Assembly: GCF_001709345.1 (NCBI RefSeq)
Contig: NZ_MDTQ01000001.1
Location: 3,084,207-3,136,385 of the forward strand
Length of the DNA stretch: 52,179 bases
From: Terasakiispira papahanaumokuakeensis
Lineage (GTDB): Bacteria > Pseudomonadota > Gammaproteobacteria > Pseudomonadales > Halomonadaceae
Direction of reading: 5' to 3'
A model generated the notes under the pieces. That model was not told the DNA's origin and made no database searches. It saw only the letters and a list, made by a program, of their open reading frames with translations. Shown piece by piece: positions 16,007 through 25,211 of this stretch. Every line of letters begins with the position of its first letter. Positions within the stretch are counted from its first letter, which is position 1. The position numbers and the translations under genes were made by a program.

Positions 16007-17008
16007 ATGGCGCACTCATTACACTGCTGGGGAATGGCTTTAGGTTTTGTACTCTGCTGGAGTTCTGGGTTTGTGGGCGGAGAGCTGGCACAACAGACCG
16101 ATATGCCATCACTATGGTTATTTGCTTGGCGTTTTTTGATTGCCGGCGGTTTAGCCATAGGTCTTGGGCTGCTATTGAGCCCCTGGCCATCGGTCAAAAC
16201 ATGGCTGTGGGAAGCGCTCGTTGGGAGTTTCACCGTGGGCGGCTATTTACTCGGCATCATGCTGGCGCTGCATTACGGTGTCAGTGCAGCAGTGACCGCA
16301 TTAATCACTTCACTTCAACCGCTACTCGTCGCTCTCATGATCAACCGCGGGCAAACAAAATCGGAAAGCATGGCGCAATGGCAAGGCATGCTGATCGCCA
16401 CTGCGGGCGTGGCACTCTGTATCCTGGCAGACGCCGAGCAATTCAATGGCCCGGCCCCTTTCTGGGCTTATTCATTACCGATAGGGGCGATGCTCAGTCT
16501 CACGCTGGGCAGCATGATGGCCTGTCGACAAAGCCGTAACCCGCCAAGCCACCATAACCTACCAAGCCCCAGTCAACGCAATAACAAAGCCGCCATACTA
16601 CCGGCACTAGGTGCTCAATTTTTAGCCGCGGCCCTACTCTTTGCCATCACCGCGCACTGGATGATGCCGCCCGATCATCACCCGAACGGGTCCATCGGAA
16701 TAGATAGCGCCAGCAGCCTCCAATGGGCCGCATTAACCTGGTTGATTCTACTCTCCAGTTTTGGCGGCTATGGCTTTTATGTGGCCTGTTTAAGGCAGCT
16801 GGGCATTGCCCGCACAACCGAACTGATTTACTTCTCCCCCGGCGTTACCCTGGTCTGGTCAGCCCTGATGTTTGATCACCCACTCACATTAGCAGGCATC
16901 AGCGGCATTGTGATCACGCTGATAGGCGTCTTCTGGAGTCAGCGACAAAGGCGATGGCCAAAACATCTGCTCTCGGGCTCAGATCATCACATTGCGCATA
17001 AAACGTAA
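16007..17008 (+). CDS. EamA/DMT-family exporter
   Basis: A 333-residue membrane protein with two EamA repeats and about ten helices. The first repeat begins GFVLCWSSGFVGGE and ends VSAAVTALITSLQPLLVALM; the second ends IARTTELIYFSPGVTLVWSALM. Family members export amino acids or other small metabolites. The second half contains a longer hydrophilic loop (about residues 178-195) than usual. AGGA lies 7 nt before the ATG. It is divergent from the LysR gene and its 3' end overlaps the convergent XRE-cupin gene by 30 bp. Confidence 0.85.
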   Translation: MAHSLHCWGMALGFVLCWSSGFVGGELAQQTDMPSLWLFAWRFLIAGGLAIGLGLLLSPWPSVKTWLWEALVGSFTVGGYLLGIMLALHYGVSAAVTALITSLQPLLVALMINRGQTKSESMAQWQGMLIATAGVALCILADAEQFNGPAPFWAYSLPIGAMLSLTLGSMMACRQSRNPPSHHNLPSPSQRNNKAAILPALGAQFLAAALLFAITAHWMMPPDHHPNGSIGIDSASSLQWAALTWLILLSSFGGYGFYVACLRQLGIARTTELIYFSPGVTLVWSALMFDHPLTLAGISGIVITLIGVFWSQRQRRWPKHLLSGSDHHIAHKT

Positions 17009-17608
17009 GACTGATGAGGATTCATTCGCCAACTGATAGGCTTGGCTGCCTTCAACTACAGTCCAAGCCTGAGCAGGAATCAGCTCTGGAGATGCCGACT
17101 CGCCACAATAGAGCGACAGCGTGCCTTCCAGCACATAATAAAGTTCTTTCCACCCCATGGGGTTGGGCTCTGAGCAATAAATCTCGCCCGGCGCTAATGT
17201 CCAGGCCCAGAGCTCAACTTCTTGGTGAGCCTCGACTGAAGCCAGTAAAACGGCCTGACTCTGAGCACTCTGCCCCGTCCAGGCTAAGGCATTGATATGG
17301 TATGAGCTGGGTGTCGCCGGTGCCGAGACCAGTGTCGAAAAACTGACGGAAAGCGCTTCGGCAATACGGTCCAGTGTATTGAGGCTAACGTTCACATCCC
17401 CTTTCTCTAAACCCACCAACATCCGCCGACTGACCTCAGCACGCTCGGCCAGTTGCTGCTGGCTGATTGACTGTTGTTGTCTCAGCGACCGAATATTCTC
17501 CGCCACATGTTCCAATACGTTAGGACGATCAGCCCCTCTTGGCTCAGACTCATCATGGCCTGAGTCATCATGGCTTGAATCATCATTGCCTAAATCAGCA
17601 TTGTGCAT
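16979..17608 (-). CDS. XRE-family regulator with C-terminal cupin sensor domain
   Basis: A 209-residue regulator. An acidic, His-rich start (about 1-25) precedes a helix-turn-helix at about 30-85 (SISQQQLAERAEVSRRMLVGLEKG cut here into SISQQQLAERAEVS and RRMLVGLEKG), then a cupin at about 115-205 (PMGWKELYYVLEGTLSLYCG). The cupin probably senses a small ligand; relatives with this layout often govern amino-acid efflux or detoxification genes. I prefer ATG 17608 to a TTG 15 bp upstream. It is divergent from the rhtA-like gene at 17890, its likely target. Its 3' end overlaps the exporter at 16007-17008 on the other strand. Confidence 0.85.
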   Translation of the reverse strand: MHNADLGNDDSSHDDSGHDESEPRGADRPNVLEHVAENIRSLRQQQSISQQQLAERAEVSRRMLVGLEKGDVNVSLNTLDRIAEALSVSFSTLVSAPATPSSYHINALAWTGQSAQSQAVLLASVEAHQEVELWAWTLAPGEIYCSEPNPMGWKELYYVLEGTLSLYCGESASPELIPAQAWTVVEGSQAYQLANESSSVLRFMRNVMI

Positions 17609-17724
17609 TATATTGCCCACCAATAAGATATTGCGCAGTATAGTTCACTTGCCCCACTCTGATAAACGGGGCGCTATCGCGGCCGATCCAAAAACAGTAA
17701 GCCCCCTGATTCACCTGAATCAAT

Positions 17725-17780
17725 CGCCCTAAAACCGGCGCCTTAAAACCGTCGCCCTAAAACCGCCGTCCGAAAACAGT
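17725..17780. repeat. 14-bp tandem repeat, four copies
   Basis: Four consecutive 14-bp units of the form CGCCCTAAAACCGN lie between the XRE and rhtA-like genes; the last unit is diverged (CGTCCGAAAACAGT). A similar sequence (CGATCCAAAAACAGT) lies 40 bp upstream. Function unknown; it could arise by slippage or act as repeated binding sites. Confidence 0.85.
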
Positions 17781-17889
17781 CAGTCTTCATCCAAATAAAT
17801 ACGACGGGCCATGATTCAGCCAGGCGGATACTGGACGCTATTCATCACCCCAGACCTATTCATATCGTTTAATCAAGGAACCGCTCACC

Positions 17890-18765
17890 ATGTCTGCTCG
17901 CTCATTTCCGCTATGGCCTATCGGTCTGCTACTGATTGCCATGATGTCGATTCAAAGCGGCGCAGCGCTAGCCAAGCAACTTTTTCCTCTCATTGGTGCG
18001 AACGGGGTGACGATGTTACGCCTGATCATGGCCGCCATCATGCTATGGCTGGTGCTCAGGCCGTGGAGGCAAATGCCCACCCGAGCACAATGGCCTGCAC
18101 TATTGGTCTACGGCATCACACTGGGTCTCATGAATTACTTATTTTACCTCTCGATTGCCCGTATTCCTTTGGGTATTGCGGTCGCACTTGAATTCTCGGG
18201 GCCTCTGGTGGTTGCGCTTTGGAACTCACGCCGCTTGCTAGATGTCGTCTGGGTGGCCCTAGCACTCATCGGCATTTTATTGCTAATGCCTCAAGAGGGT
18301 TTGCGCCATAGCCTGGATCTCACAGGGGTCTTACTGGCGCTAGGGGCTGGGGCTTGTTGGGCCAGCTATATTATTTTCGGTCAGAAAGTGGGGACAGGTC
18401 TTGGCCCCAATGGCACCGCCTTTGGTGTGCTCGCGGCCGCCTTAGTCATCGCCCCGCTTTGTATTAGCCAAGGTGCGCTTGAGTCGATAGAGCCCTCGGT
18501 ATTGCCTTGGGCTGCATTAGTCGGTTTGCTCTCAACCGCACTGCCCTATTCACTGGAAATGGTTGCGCTGAAGCATTTACCAACAACAACCTTTGGGACT
18601 TTACTGAGTCTAGAGCCCGCCATTGCCGCCTTATCCGGTTTAATGTTTTTGGGTGAAACACTCACAATGCTTCAATGGTTGGCCATGTTTGCCATTATGT
18701 TGGCTTCGGTAGGCACAACACTTAACCCGACGAAAGCGACTTCAGAAGCGGCCAAGTCGAGCTAA
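17890..18765 (+). CDS. rhtA: Threonine/homoserine-exporter-type DMT transporter (RhtA-like)
   Basis: A 291-residue, ten-helix EamA protein closely following E. coli RhtA: MSIQSGAALAKQLFPLIGA, GLMNYLFYLSIARIPLGIAV, GPLVVALWNSRR, GACWASYIIFGQ and STALPYSLEMVALKHLPT all have direct counterparts there. It should export threonine, homoserine and related amino acids across the inner membrane. AAGGA lies before the ATG. The divergent XRE-cupin gene is the probable regulator. A second exporter gene follows after 26 bp, suggesting one operon. Confidence 0.85.
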   Translation: MSARSFPLWPIGLLLIAMMSIQSGAALAKQLFPLIGANGVTMLRLIMAAIMLWLVLRPWRQMPTRAQWPALLVYGITLGLMNYLFYLSIARIPLGIAVALEFSGPLVVALWNSRRLLDVVWVALALIGILLLMPQEGLRHSLDLTGVLLALGAGACWASYIIFGQKVGTGLGPNGTAFGVLAAALVIAPLCISQGALESIEPSVLPWAALVGLLSTALPYSLEMVALKHLPTTTFGTLLSLEPAIAALSGLMFLGETLTMLQWLAMFAIMLASVGTTLNPTKATSEAAKSS

Positions 18766-18791
18766 TTCGACGGCATTACATCGGAAATCGG

Positions 18792-19691
18792 ATGATCAGC
18801 ACCCCCATGATACGCCGCTCAATGGATCAACAAGCCATCCTTTTGATGATCTTGTTCTGTGTCCTGTTAGGACTTCAGCAAGTCATGATTAAAAGCATCG
18901 CGGAATCCATGCCGCCGCTTTCACAGATGGTCGTGCGCTGCGGCCTCGCCCTGCCTCTGATTGCTTTCTTAGCTTGGCGCCAAGGTGTCGGCTGGGCCCA
19001 GTACCGTCAGTATTGGGCTGCAGGGTTACTGGTGGGGCTAGGGTTTACGGGTGAATTCGCCTTTCTGGCCTGGGGCTTGGAATATTCACTGGCCTCGCAT
19101 ATGAGTGTCTTCTTATACACTGCCCCTATTTTTGCGGCGCTAGGCCTACATTTTTTAGTCCCTGGGGAGCAGCTCACGATGCGTCAATGGGTTGGCATCT
19201 TGTGTGCCTTTATCGGCATGCTGGTGGCCATGGCCCCAAGCGCAGATATTCCGGATATTCCTCATGTACTGTTCGGCGATGCCCTAGGGCTTTGTGCAGG
19301 ACTCTGCTGGGCCGCCACAACGCTCGTATTACGCCGCACAGCCTTAAACCAAACGCCGCCCTCTCAGATTATCGCTTATCAATTAGCGGCCCTGGTAGTG
19401 TTATTAGGCCCGGTGGTCTATGGGCTTGGCCAGTGGCAGCACATCGAGCTCACCATCGGGGTTGTGGCAAGCCTCACCTTTCAAACCCTGGTGATCAGCT
19501 TTGTCGCATTGCTGCTATGGTTCGCCTTATTGGCTCGCTATAAAGCCTCACAACTAGGCGCCTTTTCTTTTTTATCTCCGTTATTTGGCGTATTTTTTGG
19601 CGTCATTTGGCTCAATGAACCCTTAAGCTGGAACTTCATCGCGGGTGGGCTGGCCATTTTGGCCGGAGTCTTCTGTGTCAGCCGTGGCTAA
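18792..19691 (+). CDS. EamA/DMT-family exporter
   Basis: A 299-residue protein with ten predicted helices and two EamA repeats (LLGLQQVMIKSIAESMPPLSQ cut as LLGLQQVMIKSIAE and MPPLSQMVVR; then TAPIFAALGLHFLVPGE and FLSPLFGVFFGVIWLNEPL). It likely exports amino acids or another metabolite. The start is uncertain: ATG at 18792, 18807 or 18822 would all give a full first helix and none has a strong ribosome site. It follows the rhtA-like gene closely and is the third exporter of this family within 4 kb. Confidence 0.82.
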   Translation: MISTPMIRRSMDQQAILLMILFCVLLGLQQVMIKSIAESMPPLSQMVVRCGLALPLIAFLAWRQGVGWAQYRQYWAAGLLVGLGFTGEFAFLAWGLEYSLASHMSVFLYTAPIFAALGLHFLVPGEQLTMRQWVGILCAFIGMLVAMAPSADIPDIPHVLFGDALGLCAGLCWAATTLVLRRTALNQTPPSQIIAYQLAALVVLLGPVVYGLGQWQHIELTIGVVASLTFQTLVISFVALLLWFALLARYKASQLGAFSFLSPLFGVFFGVIWLNEPLSWNFIAGGLAILAGVFCVSRG

Positions 19692-20194
19692 CGTAACGTT
19701 TGACAGTGATGATCAAAAGCGCGATGAAAAGCAGTGCGACAGGGGAAAAGCGCCATAAGAATGCGAAAAAGACGACATGGCCATAAAATATTCAAACAAA
19801 TCACTCAAAAAAACTCGTCAAAAAAACTCATCAAAAGAACTACTGAAATAAGCATCAGCAACAAACGGCTCAAATAAACCCCATTCAATATACACCTTAA
19901 ATTCCACTCAACATTAACCCCACCACTTTTAAAACAGATTTCAAATAAATCAACTCTAAAATATTTTTATCATCAAAGTAATTCATCTCAAATTGTGTCA
20001 AATAAAAAAACTTGCTTTAATTCAATATATTGACGCCCCCCTTTCACTCTCATGAATACATGAAAAATGTAGATGCCCTGTCTATGCTGATTGGAGGTTG
20101 CCTCGCGCAAGAGACTGATGTGCTCTGGGGCGATAAAAACAAAGCATATAGGCAATTGAAGATACGAGACTTTATCCAGCACAGGATGTCAGCC
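19692..20194. other. AT-rich intergenic region before the chemoreceptor
   Basis: About 500 bases with no convincing gene. The left part is very A-rich on the plus strand and contains the 13-bp repeats at 19805-19843. The frame of the chemoreceptor stays open back to 20030, but I think that extension is untranslated. Confidence 0.5.
19805..19843. repeat. 13-bp tandem repeat, three copies
   Basis: Units TCAAAAAAACTCG, TCAAAAAAACTCA and TCAAAAGAACTAC follow each other directly. Confidence 0.75.
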
Positions 20195-21826
20195 ATGAAG
20201 CTCAAGGATTTATCAGTTCGTATACGTCTTAGCTTACTCATTGGAATTGCACTGCTAGCGCTTGTCGCACTCGAACTCAATAACATTTACGAGCGACGTC
20301 AAGGCCTTTATGAAAGCCGCCGACAAGAACTGACTTTTCTGATCAATAGTGCGCATGGCGTATTAAACCACTTCTATCAACTGACCCAAAGCAATCAGCT
20401 CTCGACAGAAGAAGCGCAGACGCAAGCCGTCTCCGTCATTGAGGCAATGGATTACGGTGAGGGTCATTACTTCTTTATTTTAGACCAGAACGCCCTTTCA
20501 ATCGCCCATGGAGAGCAACCCAATCTCAAAGGGACAGACTTTTCCAATACAACGACCGCAAGTGGTGACCGGGTGTTTCAGCGGATGTCTCAGCTCGCGA
20601 CTCAAACCAATGCAGCAGACTTTTTTGATTACGAGTGGGATAAGCCCGGTATTGATGGCCTGCAGCCGAAAAGTAGCTATGTGCGAAGTTTCGCTCCCTG
20701 GTCTTGGGTGGTGGGTACCGGGGTTTATGTCGATGATATTGAAGCCGCCTTCTTCAATGCAGCGCTCAAAATGATGTTGAAGTTATTGCTCACCGCGGCC
20801 TTGCTGGTCGTTGTTGGGCTTTGGCTAGTACGCACCATCACGAAACCACTCGAACGTATTCGACAAGTCATGGCGGTGGCCGCAGAGCAAAAAGATCTGA
20901 CGCAACGTACGGCTTTAGACGCTCATGATGAGCTGGGCCGAGTCGGGCAACAGCTGGATAGCATGCTCACCACATTCCACACTTTGATTGGGGACCTTTC
21001 TCAATCTGCGGACCAAGTGATGAGCAGCTCTGAACAACTGGCTTCCAGCGCCGAACAAGCCAGTGTTGGCTTACGTAACCAGTCCTCGGAAACAGACCAA
21101 CTATCCGCCGCTATGAACCAAATGACCTCCACCATACAGGAGATCTCTCATAACGCATCAACGACCGCTGAAACAGCCGACCAGACTGATCAAGAAGCTC
21201 AAAATGGATGCCAAGAAGTTGAGAACACGATCAACTTCCTCCAAGCGCTGACCGACCAGCTGACGTCATCTGCCGAAACCATTCAGCGGCTTGAGCAAGA
21301 TACGGAGAAAATTGGCAAGGTGTTGGAAGAGATTCAAGGCATCTCCGAGCAAACCAATCTTTTGGCACTAAATGCGGCAATAGAAGCGGCCCGAGCAGGA
21401 GATAGCGGCCGAGGGTTTGCGGTGGTCGCCGATGAAGTCCGCCAGCTTGCTCAGCGTACTCAATCATCGACACAAGAAATCTATGATATGAATACTCGTT
21501 TGCGCACAGGAACCAAAGAAGCCGTTGACGCGATGCAAGCCTCACAAGCAAGCAGTGAGCAAAGCATGGCTAAGGCGCGCAATGCGGGCGAGGAGTTGAT
21601 CAGAATCGTCGAACGAATGAACCATATCCGAGACCTGACCACTCAAGTCGCCACCGCAACAGAGCAGCAAACCCAAGTGTCTGATGAAATGAATCAAAAC
21701 CTAGTCAATATCGCCCGTGTTTCAGAAGAAACGGCGGAAACCGCTGAAATCGTGGCGACCAACAGCGCCCAGCTCTCTCAATTGGCAACCCAATTACAGC
21801 ATCATGTGGCGTACTTTAAAGTTTAG
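20195..21826 (+). CDS. Methyl-accepting chemotaxis protein with single Cache domain
   Basis: A 543-residue receptor: helix 1 at about 10-30 ([19 protein letters not shown]), a periplasmic sCache_2-type sensor at about 40-180 ([13 protein letters not shown], then [16 protein letters not shown]), helix 2 ([20 protein letters not shown]), a HAMP domain, and a long cytoplasmic coiled coil. The highly conserved hairpin tip is present ([20 protein letters not shown], then [13 protein letters not shown]). It signals to CheA/CheW; small organic acids are common ligands of this sensor type. I chose ATG 20195, which has AGGA 8 nt upstream, over the open frame from 20030, whose extra 55 residues do not look like receptor sequence. 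The C-terminus lacks a CheR-binding pentapeptide. Confidence 0.93.
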   Translation: MKLKDLSVRIRLSLLIGIALLALVALELNNIYERRQGLYESRRQELTFLINSAHGVLNHFYQLTQSNQLSTEEAQTQAVSVIEAMDYGEGHYFFILDQNALSIAHGEQPNLKGTDFSNTTTASGDRVFQRMSQLATQTNAADFFDYEWDKPGIDGLQPKSSYVRSFAPWSWVVGTGVYVDDIEAAFFNAALKMMLKLLLTAALLVVVGLWLVRTITKPLERIRQVMAVAAEQKDLTQRTALDAHDELGRVGQQLDSMLTTFHTLIGDLSQSADQVMSSSEQLASSAEQASVGLRNQSSETDQLSAAMNQMTSTIQEISHNASTTAETADQTDQEAQNGCQEVENTINFLQALTDQLTSSAETIQRLEQDTEKIGKVLEEIQGISEQTNLLALNAAIEAARAGDSGRGFAVVADEVRQLAQRTQSSTQEIYDMNTRLRTGTKEAVDAMQASQASSEQSMAKARNAGEELIRIVERMNHIRDLTTQVATATEQQTQVSDEMNQNLVNIARVSEETAETAEIVATNSAQLSQLATQLQHHVAYFKV

Positions 21827-21888
21827 AAGGACCGAAGGTTTAGAAGGACCGAAGGTTTAGAGGGACTGAACGCTTAGAAGGACTCAGA
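21821..21888. repeat. 17-bp tandem repeat overlapping the chemoreceptor stop codon
   Basis: Four 17-bp units of the form GTTTAGAAGGACCGAAG: two identical, then two diverged. The first unit contains the last codon and the TAG stop of the chemoreceptor gene, so the repeat grew out of the gene's 3' end. Confidence 0.88.
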
Positions 21889-22126
21889 AAGATTAGAGCA
21901 AGTTTAAAAAGACTTAACAGCCGAGTTCGTTATTGCCAGACCGATGCGACCGAGCGTTGGGGTTTTGATCGTACGATTGCGTTTCACATTTCGTACCTAT
22001 CCCACCTCTGTCGCATTTCTTTTCTCTACCACTACTTTAGAATAAGTCAGGAGTCACTCACTCGATTGCTCCTGGCTTCGCGCCACATCACGAAGCCTGA
22101 TAAAAAACATAAAGCAAGGATCTACT
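21889..22126. other. Intergenic region before the TRAP operon
   Basis: Holds the presumed promoter of the dctPQM-type operon. I see no clear hairpin or ORF. Confidence 0.4.
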
Positions 22127-23146
22127 ATGACGCTGACACACCCTTGGGCCCGCAACACCATGCTGGCCACATTGATGATGTTTTCACTTTCGGCTTCGGC
22201 ACGTGAATTATCCGTTTCCACCGTACTCTCCGATGCCTTTCCATGGGGGCAAGCGGCACAGAAATGGGCTGACCTCCTGAAAGAACGCAGTGAAGGCAAT
22301 TTAACAATCAGAGTCTACCCCAACGCACAGCTGGTCGCCGGTGACCAAACCCGAGAATTTTCGGCCATGCGCTCAGGGCTTATTGATGCCGCGGTAGGCT
22401 CCACGATTAATTGGTCACCTCAGGTGCCCGAACTCAATCTTTTTTCACTGCCCTTTCTCTTTCCGGATAATGCCGCGATTGATAGCGTCACCCAAGGTGA
22501 AGTGGGTCAACAGCTATTTGAAGCCATTGATTCAAAAGGTATCGTGCCGCTCGCTTGGGGTGAAAATGGCTTTCGCCAAATTTCCAATTCACGCCAACCG
22601 ATCACTCAGCCAACAGACCTTGAGGGTATGAAAATTCGGGTCGTGGGCTCCCCGCTGTTTCAAGACACTTTCGATGCACTGGGTGCAGATCCCACTCAAA
22701 TGAGCTGGGCTGATGCCAAACCTGCGCTCACCACGGGCGCCGTCGATGGTCAGGAAAATCCTTTATCTGTTTTTGATGTCGCCCGCATCGATCAGGTAGG
22801 GCAACAATACTTGACCGAGTGGAATTACATGAATGATCCACTGGTCTTCGCAGTCAATAAGCGTGTGTGGGCCAGCCTATCCGAGCAAGAACGCCAATGG
22901 TTACGTGAGACGGCTCAAGAAGCCGGACAGTGGGAAATTCAGCAAAATCGCGATGGCATGGCACAGCGCAAAGCGGATATCAAAGCGCGAGGGGTCGAAA
23001 TCACTTCGCTGACAACCGCACAATATCAAGCCTTTGTAAAAGCCACCGCCTCTGTCCACCAACAATGGGCTGACAAAATTGGGGCTGCGTTGATTGAAAA
23101 TGCGAAAGCGGCGATCCAACAGGCAGACGCTCAAGGCACGGATTAA
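22127..23146 (+). CDS. TRAP transporter solute-binding protein (DctP family)
   Basis: A 339-residue exported protein with a signal peptide (ending near SLSASARE). Family features: DQTREFSAMRSGLIDAAVG, LPFLFPD, GIVPLAWGENGFRQISNS (the arginine binds the ligand carboxylate), EGMKIRV and DGQENPLSV. It captures a carboxylic acid in the periplasm and hands it to the DctQM permease. The exact acid is not readable. AAGGA lies 7 nt before the ATG. It is first in an operon with the two permease genes, separated from them by a hairpin. Confidence 0.92.
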   Translation: MTLTHPWARNTMLATLMMFSLSASARELSVSTVLSDAFPWGQAAQKWADLLKERSEGNLTIRVYPNAQLVAGDQTREFSAMRSGLIDAAVGSTINWSPQVPELNLFSLPFLFPDNAAIDSVTQGEVGQQLFEAIDSKGIVPLAWGENGFRQISNSRQPITQPTDLEGMKIRVVGSPLFQDTFDALGADPTQMSWADAKPALTTGAVDGQENPLSVFDVARIDQVGQQYLTEWNYMNDPLVFAVNKRVWASLSEQERQWLRETAQEAGQWEIQQNRDGMAQRKADIKARGVEITSLTTAQYQAFVKATASVHQQWADKIGAALIENAKAAIQQADAQGTD

Positions 23147-23212
23147 TCCACAAGGTTCATCCATGTTATGCCTGAAGGCCAATCGTTAATACAAGCCATC
23201 AATCGCCACAAA

Positions 23213-23236
23213 AGGGCCGCCGTTCTGTGCGGCCCT
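23213..23236 (+). other. Intercistronic stem-loop between dctP- and dctQ-type genes
   Basis: A perfect 8-bp GC-rich stem (AGGGCCGC / GCGGCCCT) with an 8-nt loop and no T-tract. It likely protects the upstream message from 3' decay so that the binding protein is made in excess over the permease. Confidence 0.6.
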
Positions 23237-23262
23237 CTGATGCAGCCCTGACAGAGGCGAAT

Positions 23263-23772
23263 ATGAAATATTTCTCCAAAGCGGCGCCGGAGCGTGCGCT
23301 CGGTGCTGCGGCCTTGCTGATCATTGCTTTGATCAGTCTTGGCAATGTCATCACTCGATATATCACCGGAGGCTCTTTCTCATTTACAGAAGAGCTTTCA
23401 GTCTTCTTATTGGTTTTGATGTCACTCGCAGGAGCCAGCGTCGCCCTCCGAAATGACCGACATATCCGCATTAGTTTGCTCGAACGAGCGCTCCCCTCGA
23501 CTTGGCGGCGTCCACTGATATTGATTCAAGGACTCTGTGTCCTCGCGGTACTGCTACTGATCAGCTACTACGGCGGCAAAATGGTCTGGGAAGAATACCA
23601 ATGGGGCTCCGAATCGCCTGGGCTAGGCCTGCCACAATGGTGGTATTTGATCTGGCTTCCCATTCTCTCGGCCACCATGACCCTGCGCCAATTACAACGG
23701 CTTTGGGAACGGCTGACGAACAGCGCGCATTCGAGTGACCCTCAACCGAGCGGAGACCAAGATGACGCCTGA
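23263..23772 (+). CDS. TRAP transporter small permease subunit (DctQ family)
   Basis: A 169-residue protein with four helices (ALGAAALLIIALISLGNVITR, FLLVLMSLAGASVAL and two more) and the family features FTEELSVFLLV and NDRHIRISLL. It is the small subunit of the TRAP permease and pairs with the large DctM. GAGG lies 6 nt before ATG 23263; the frame is open from 23227, but that start falls inside the hairpin. Its end overlaps the DctM gene by 11 bp. Confidence 0.9.
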   Translation: MKYFSKAAPERALGAAALLIIALISLGNVITRYITGGSFSFTEELSVFLLVLMSLAGASVALRNDRHIRISLLERALPSTWRRPLILIQGLCVLAVLLLISYYGGKMVWEEYQWGSESPGLGLPQWWYLIWLPILSATMTLRQLQRLWERLTNSAHSSDPQPSGDQDDA

Positions 23773-25066
23773 TATTTGGATGCTGCTCTCTTTTGCCCTA
23801 TTACTGATCGCCGGAATCCCTGTCGCCTTTGCGTTGGCTTTGTCAGGAGCCATTGGGATTGCCGCCGGTCTACCCGTCGATATGCTGGCCACACTGGGCA
23901 CCAATACTTATAACAGTATGGCGAAGTACCCCCTGATTGCGATTCCACTTTTCATACTGACAGGCTTGATTTTCGAACGCTCCGGTGTCGCACGTCGACT
24001 GGTGAGCTTTGCTCAAGCCATGGTGGGAAGGCGCCATGGAGGGCTCGCGTTGGTCGCCGTGCTGGTGTGTATGATTATGGGAGGTATGAGCGGGTCAGGC
24101 CCAGCCGATGCTGCTGCCGTTGCCATGGTGATGCTACCGAGCATGACACGTGCAGGCTATCCGAAACCTTTTTCCTCCACCCTAATCGCGGCATCAGCCT
24201 CAACAGCGATCCTGATTCCACCTTCGGTGGCGTTGATTCTTTATTCCATTGTCGTCCCCGGTGTTGATCTCAGGGCACTGTTTGCGGCGGGTCTCATCCC
24301 CGGTATTCTCGTTGGTCTCGCGCTATTAGTCCCGGCCTGGTGGTTATCTCGTCACTATGGTTGGGAAGGCGCCACAACAGCATCAGACCCAGAACCTTTG
24401 TCGCTGGGCCGCAGCTTTCGCCAAGCGATTCCCGCATTGCTGGCTCCGGTCATCATTCTTGGCGGGTTACGCTCCGGTTTGTTTACGCCCACAGAAGCCG
24501 CCGTCGTCGCCGTTGCCTACGGCGCACTCATTGGCCTTTGGGGGACAAAAGAACTCAAGCTGAAAGATCTTTGGGAGCTACTCGGCGAAGCATCGGTCAT
24601 TTCTGGCGTGGTCATGCTGATTATTGCATTGGCCGGTATCTTTGCGTGGGCGGGCACCATGCTGGGAACGTTCCGACATCTTGCCGAATGGGCGATTCAT
24701 CTGACGGACCAAGGACCCCTATTACTGGTATTGGTGATGCTGGCCGTCTTACTCGCCGGCATGGTACTGGATGCGGTCTCGATTTATTTGATCATGATGC
24801 CCATTCTGATTCCAGTGATGCAGCACTTTGACTGGAACCCGGTCTGGTTTGGTATTTTATTGGCCATGAATATGGCGATCGGTCAGTTCACACCGCCAGT
24901 AGCGGTGAACTTGATGGTGACTACTGAAGTGGCCCAAATACGCCTCGAACAAACCGTTCCTTGGGCGCTGATTTTTATGGGCGCCATGCTTGTTGCATTA
25001 GCGTTAGTGGCGATATTCCCACAACTGGCGCTTTGGTTACCGGCTCAACTGGGCTACAACATATAA
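23762..25066 (+). CDS. TRAP transporter large permease subunit (DctM family)
   Basis: A 434-residue protein with about 12 helices. Family motifs are clear: LALSGAIGIAAGLP, MIMGGMSGSGPADAAAVAMV, LIPPSVALILYSIVVPG, GLFTPTEAAVVAVAYGALIG and GQFTPPVAVNLMV. It is the ion-coupled transport subunit. GGAG lies 6 nt before ATG 23762, which overlaps the DctQ gene; the open frame upstream is not needed. It closes the operon. Confidence 0.93.
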   Translation: MTPDIWMLLSFALLLIAGIPVAFALALSGAIGIAAGLPVDMLATLGTNTYNSMAKYPLIAIPLFILTGLIFERSGVARRLVSFAQAMVGRRHGGLALVAVLVCMIMGGMSGSGPADAAAVAMVMLPSMTRAGYPKPFSSTLIAASASTAILIPPSVALILYSIVVPGVDLRALFAAGLIPGILVGLALLVPAWWLSRHYGWEGATTASDPEPLSLGRSFRQAIPALLAPVIILGGLRSGLFTPTEAAVVAVAYGALIGLWGTKELKLKDLWELLGEASVISGVVMLIIALAGIFAWAGTMLGTFRHLAEWAIHLTDQGPLLLVLVMLAVLLAGMVLDAVSIYLIMMPILIPVMQHFDWNPVWFGILLAMNMAIGQFTPPVAVNLMVTTEVAQIRLEQTVPWALIFMGAMLVALALVAIFPQLALWLPAQLGYNI

Positions 25067-25107
25067 CCTGCCACACAGATTGAATTATTAAAATCTCGCT
25101 ATCACTG

Positions 25108-25138
25108 CCATCATGGAACAGGGACCGCTCCATGATGG
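25108..25138 (+). terminator. Terminator-like stem-loop after the TRAP operon
   Basis: A perfect 10-bp stem (CCATCATGGA / TCCATGATGG) with an 11-nt loop lies about 40 bp past the DctM stop. No T-tract follows, so the role in termination is unsure. Confidence 0.45.
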
Positions 25139-25149
25139 GCATCAACCTT

Positions 25150-25183
25150 CTATAACGACACTCAACCTATAACGACACTCAAC
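25150..25183. repeat. 17-bp tandem duplication
   Basis: CTATAACGACACTCAAC is repeated twice without change. Confidence 0.9.
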
Positions 25184-25211
25184 TTCAGACATTAATTAAA
25201 ATCATCAACAT

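Noticed and set aside
17725-17780. Possible CRISPR array
   Set aside because: The 14-bp units touch each other with no spacers, and no cas gene is present.
20030-20194. A 55-residue N-terminal extension of the chemoreceptor
   Set aside because: Not typical of chemoreceptors; a better ribosome site and a normal start lie at 20195.
22054-22307. Minus-strand frames opposite the start of the DctP-type gene
   Set aside because: Shadows of the TRAP binding-protein coding sequence; low-complexity basic translation without family marks.
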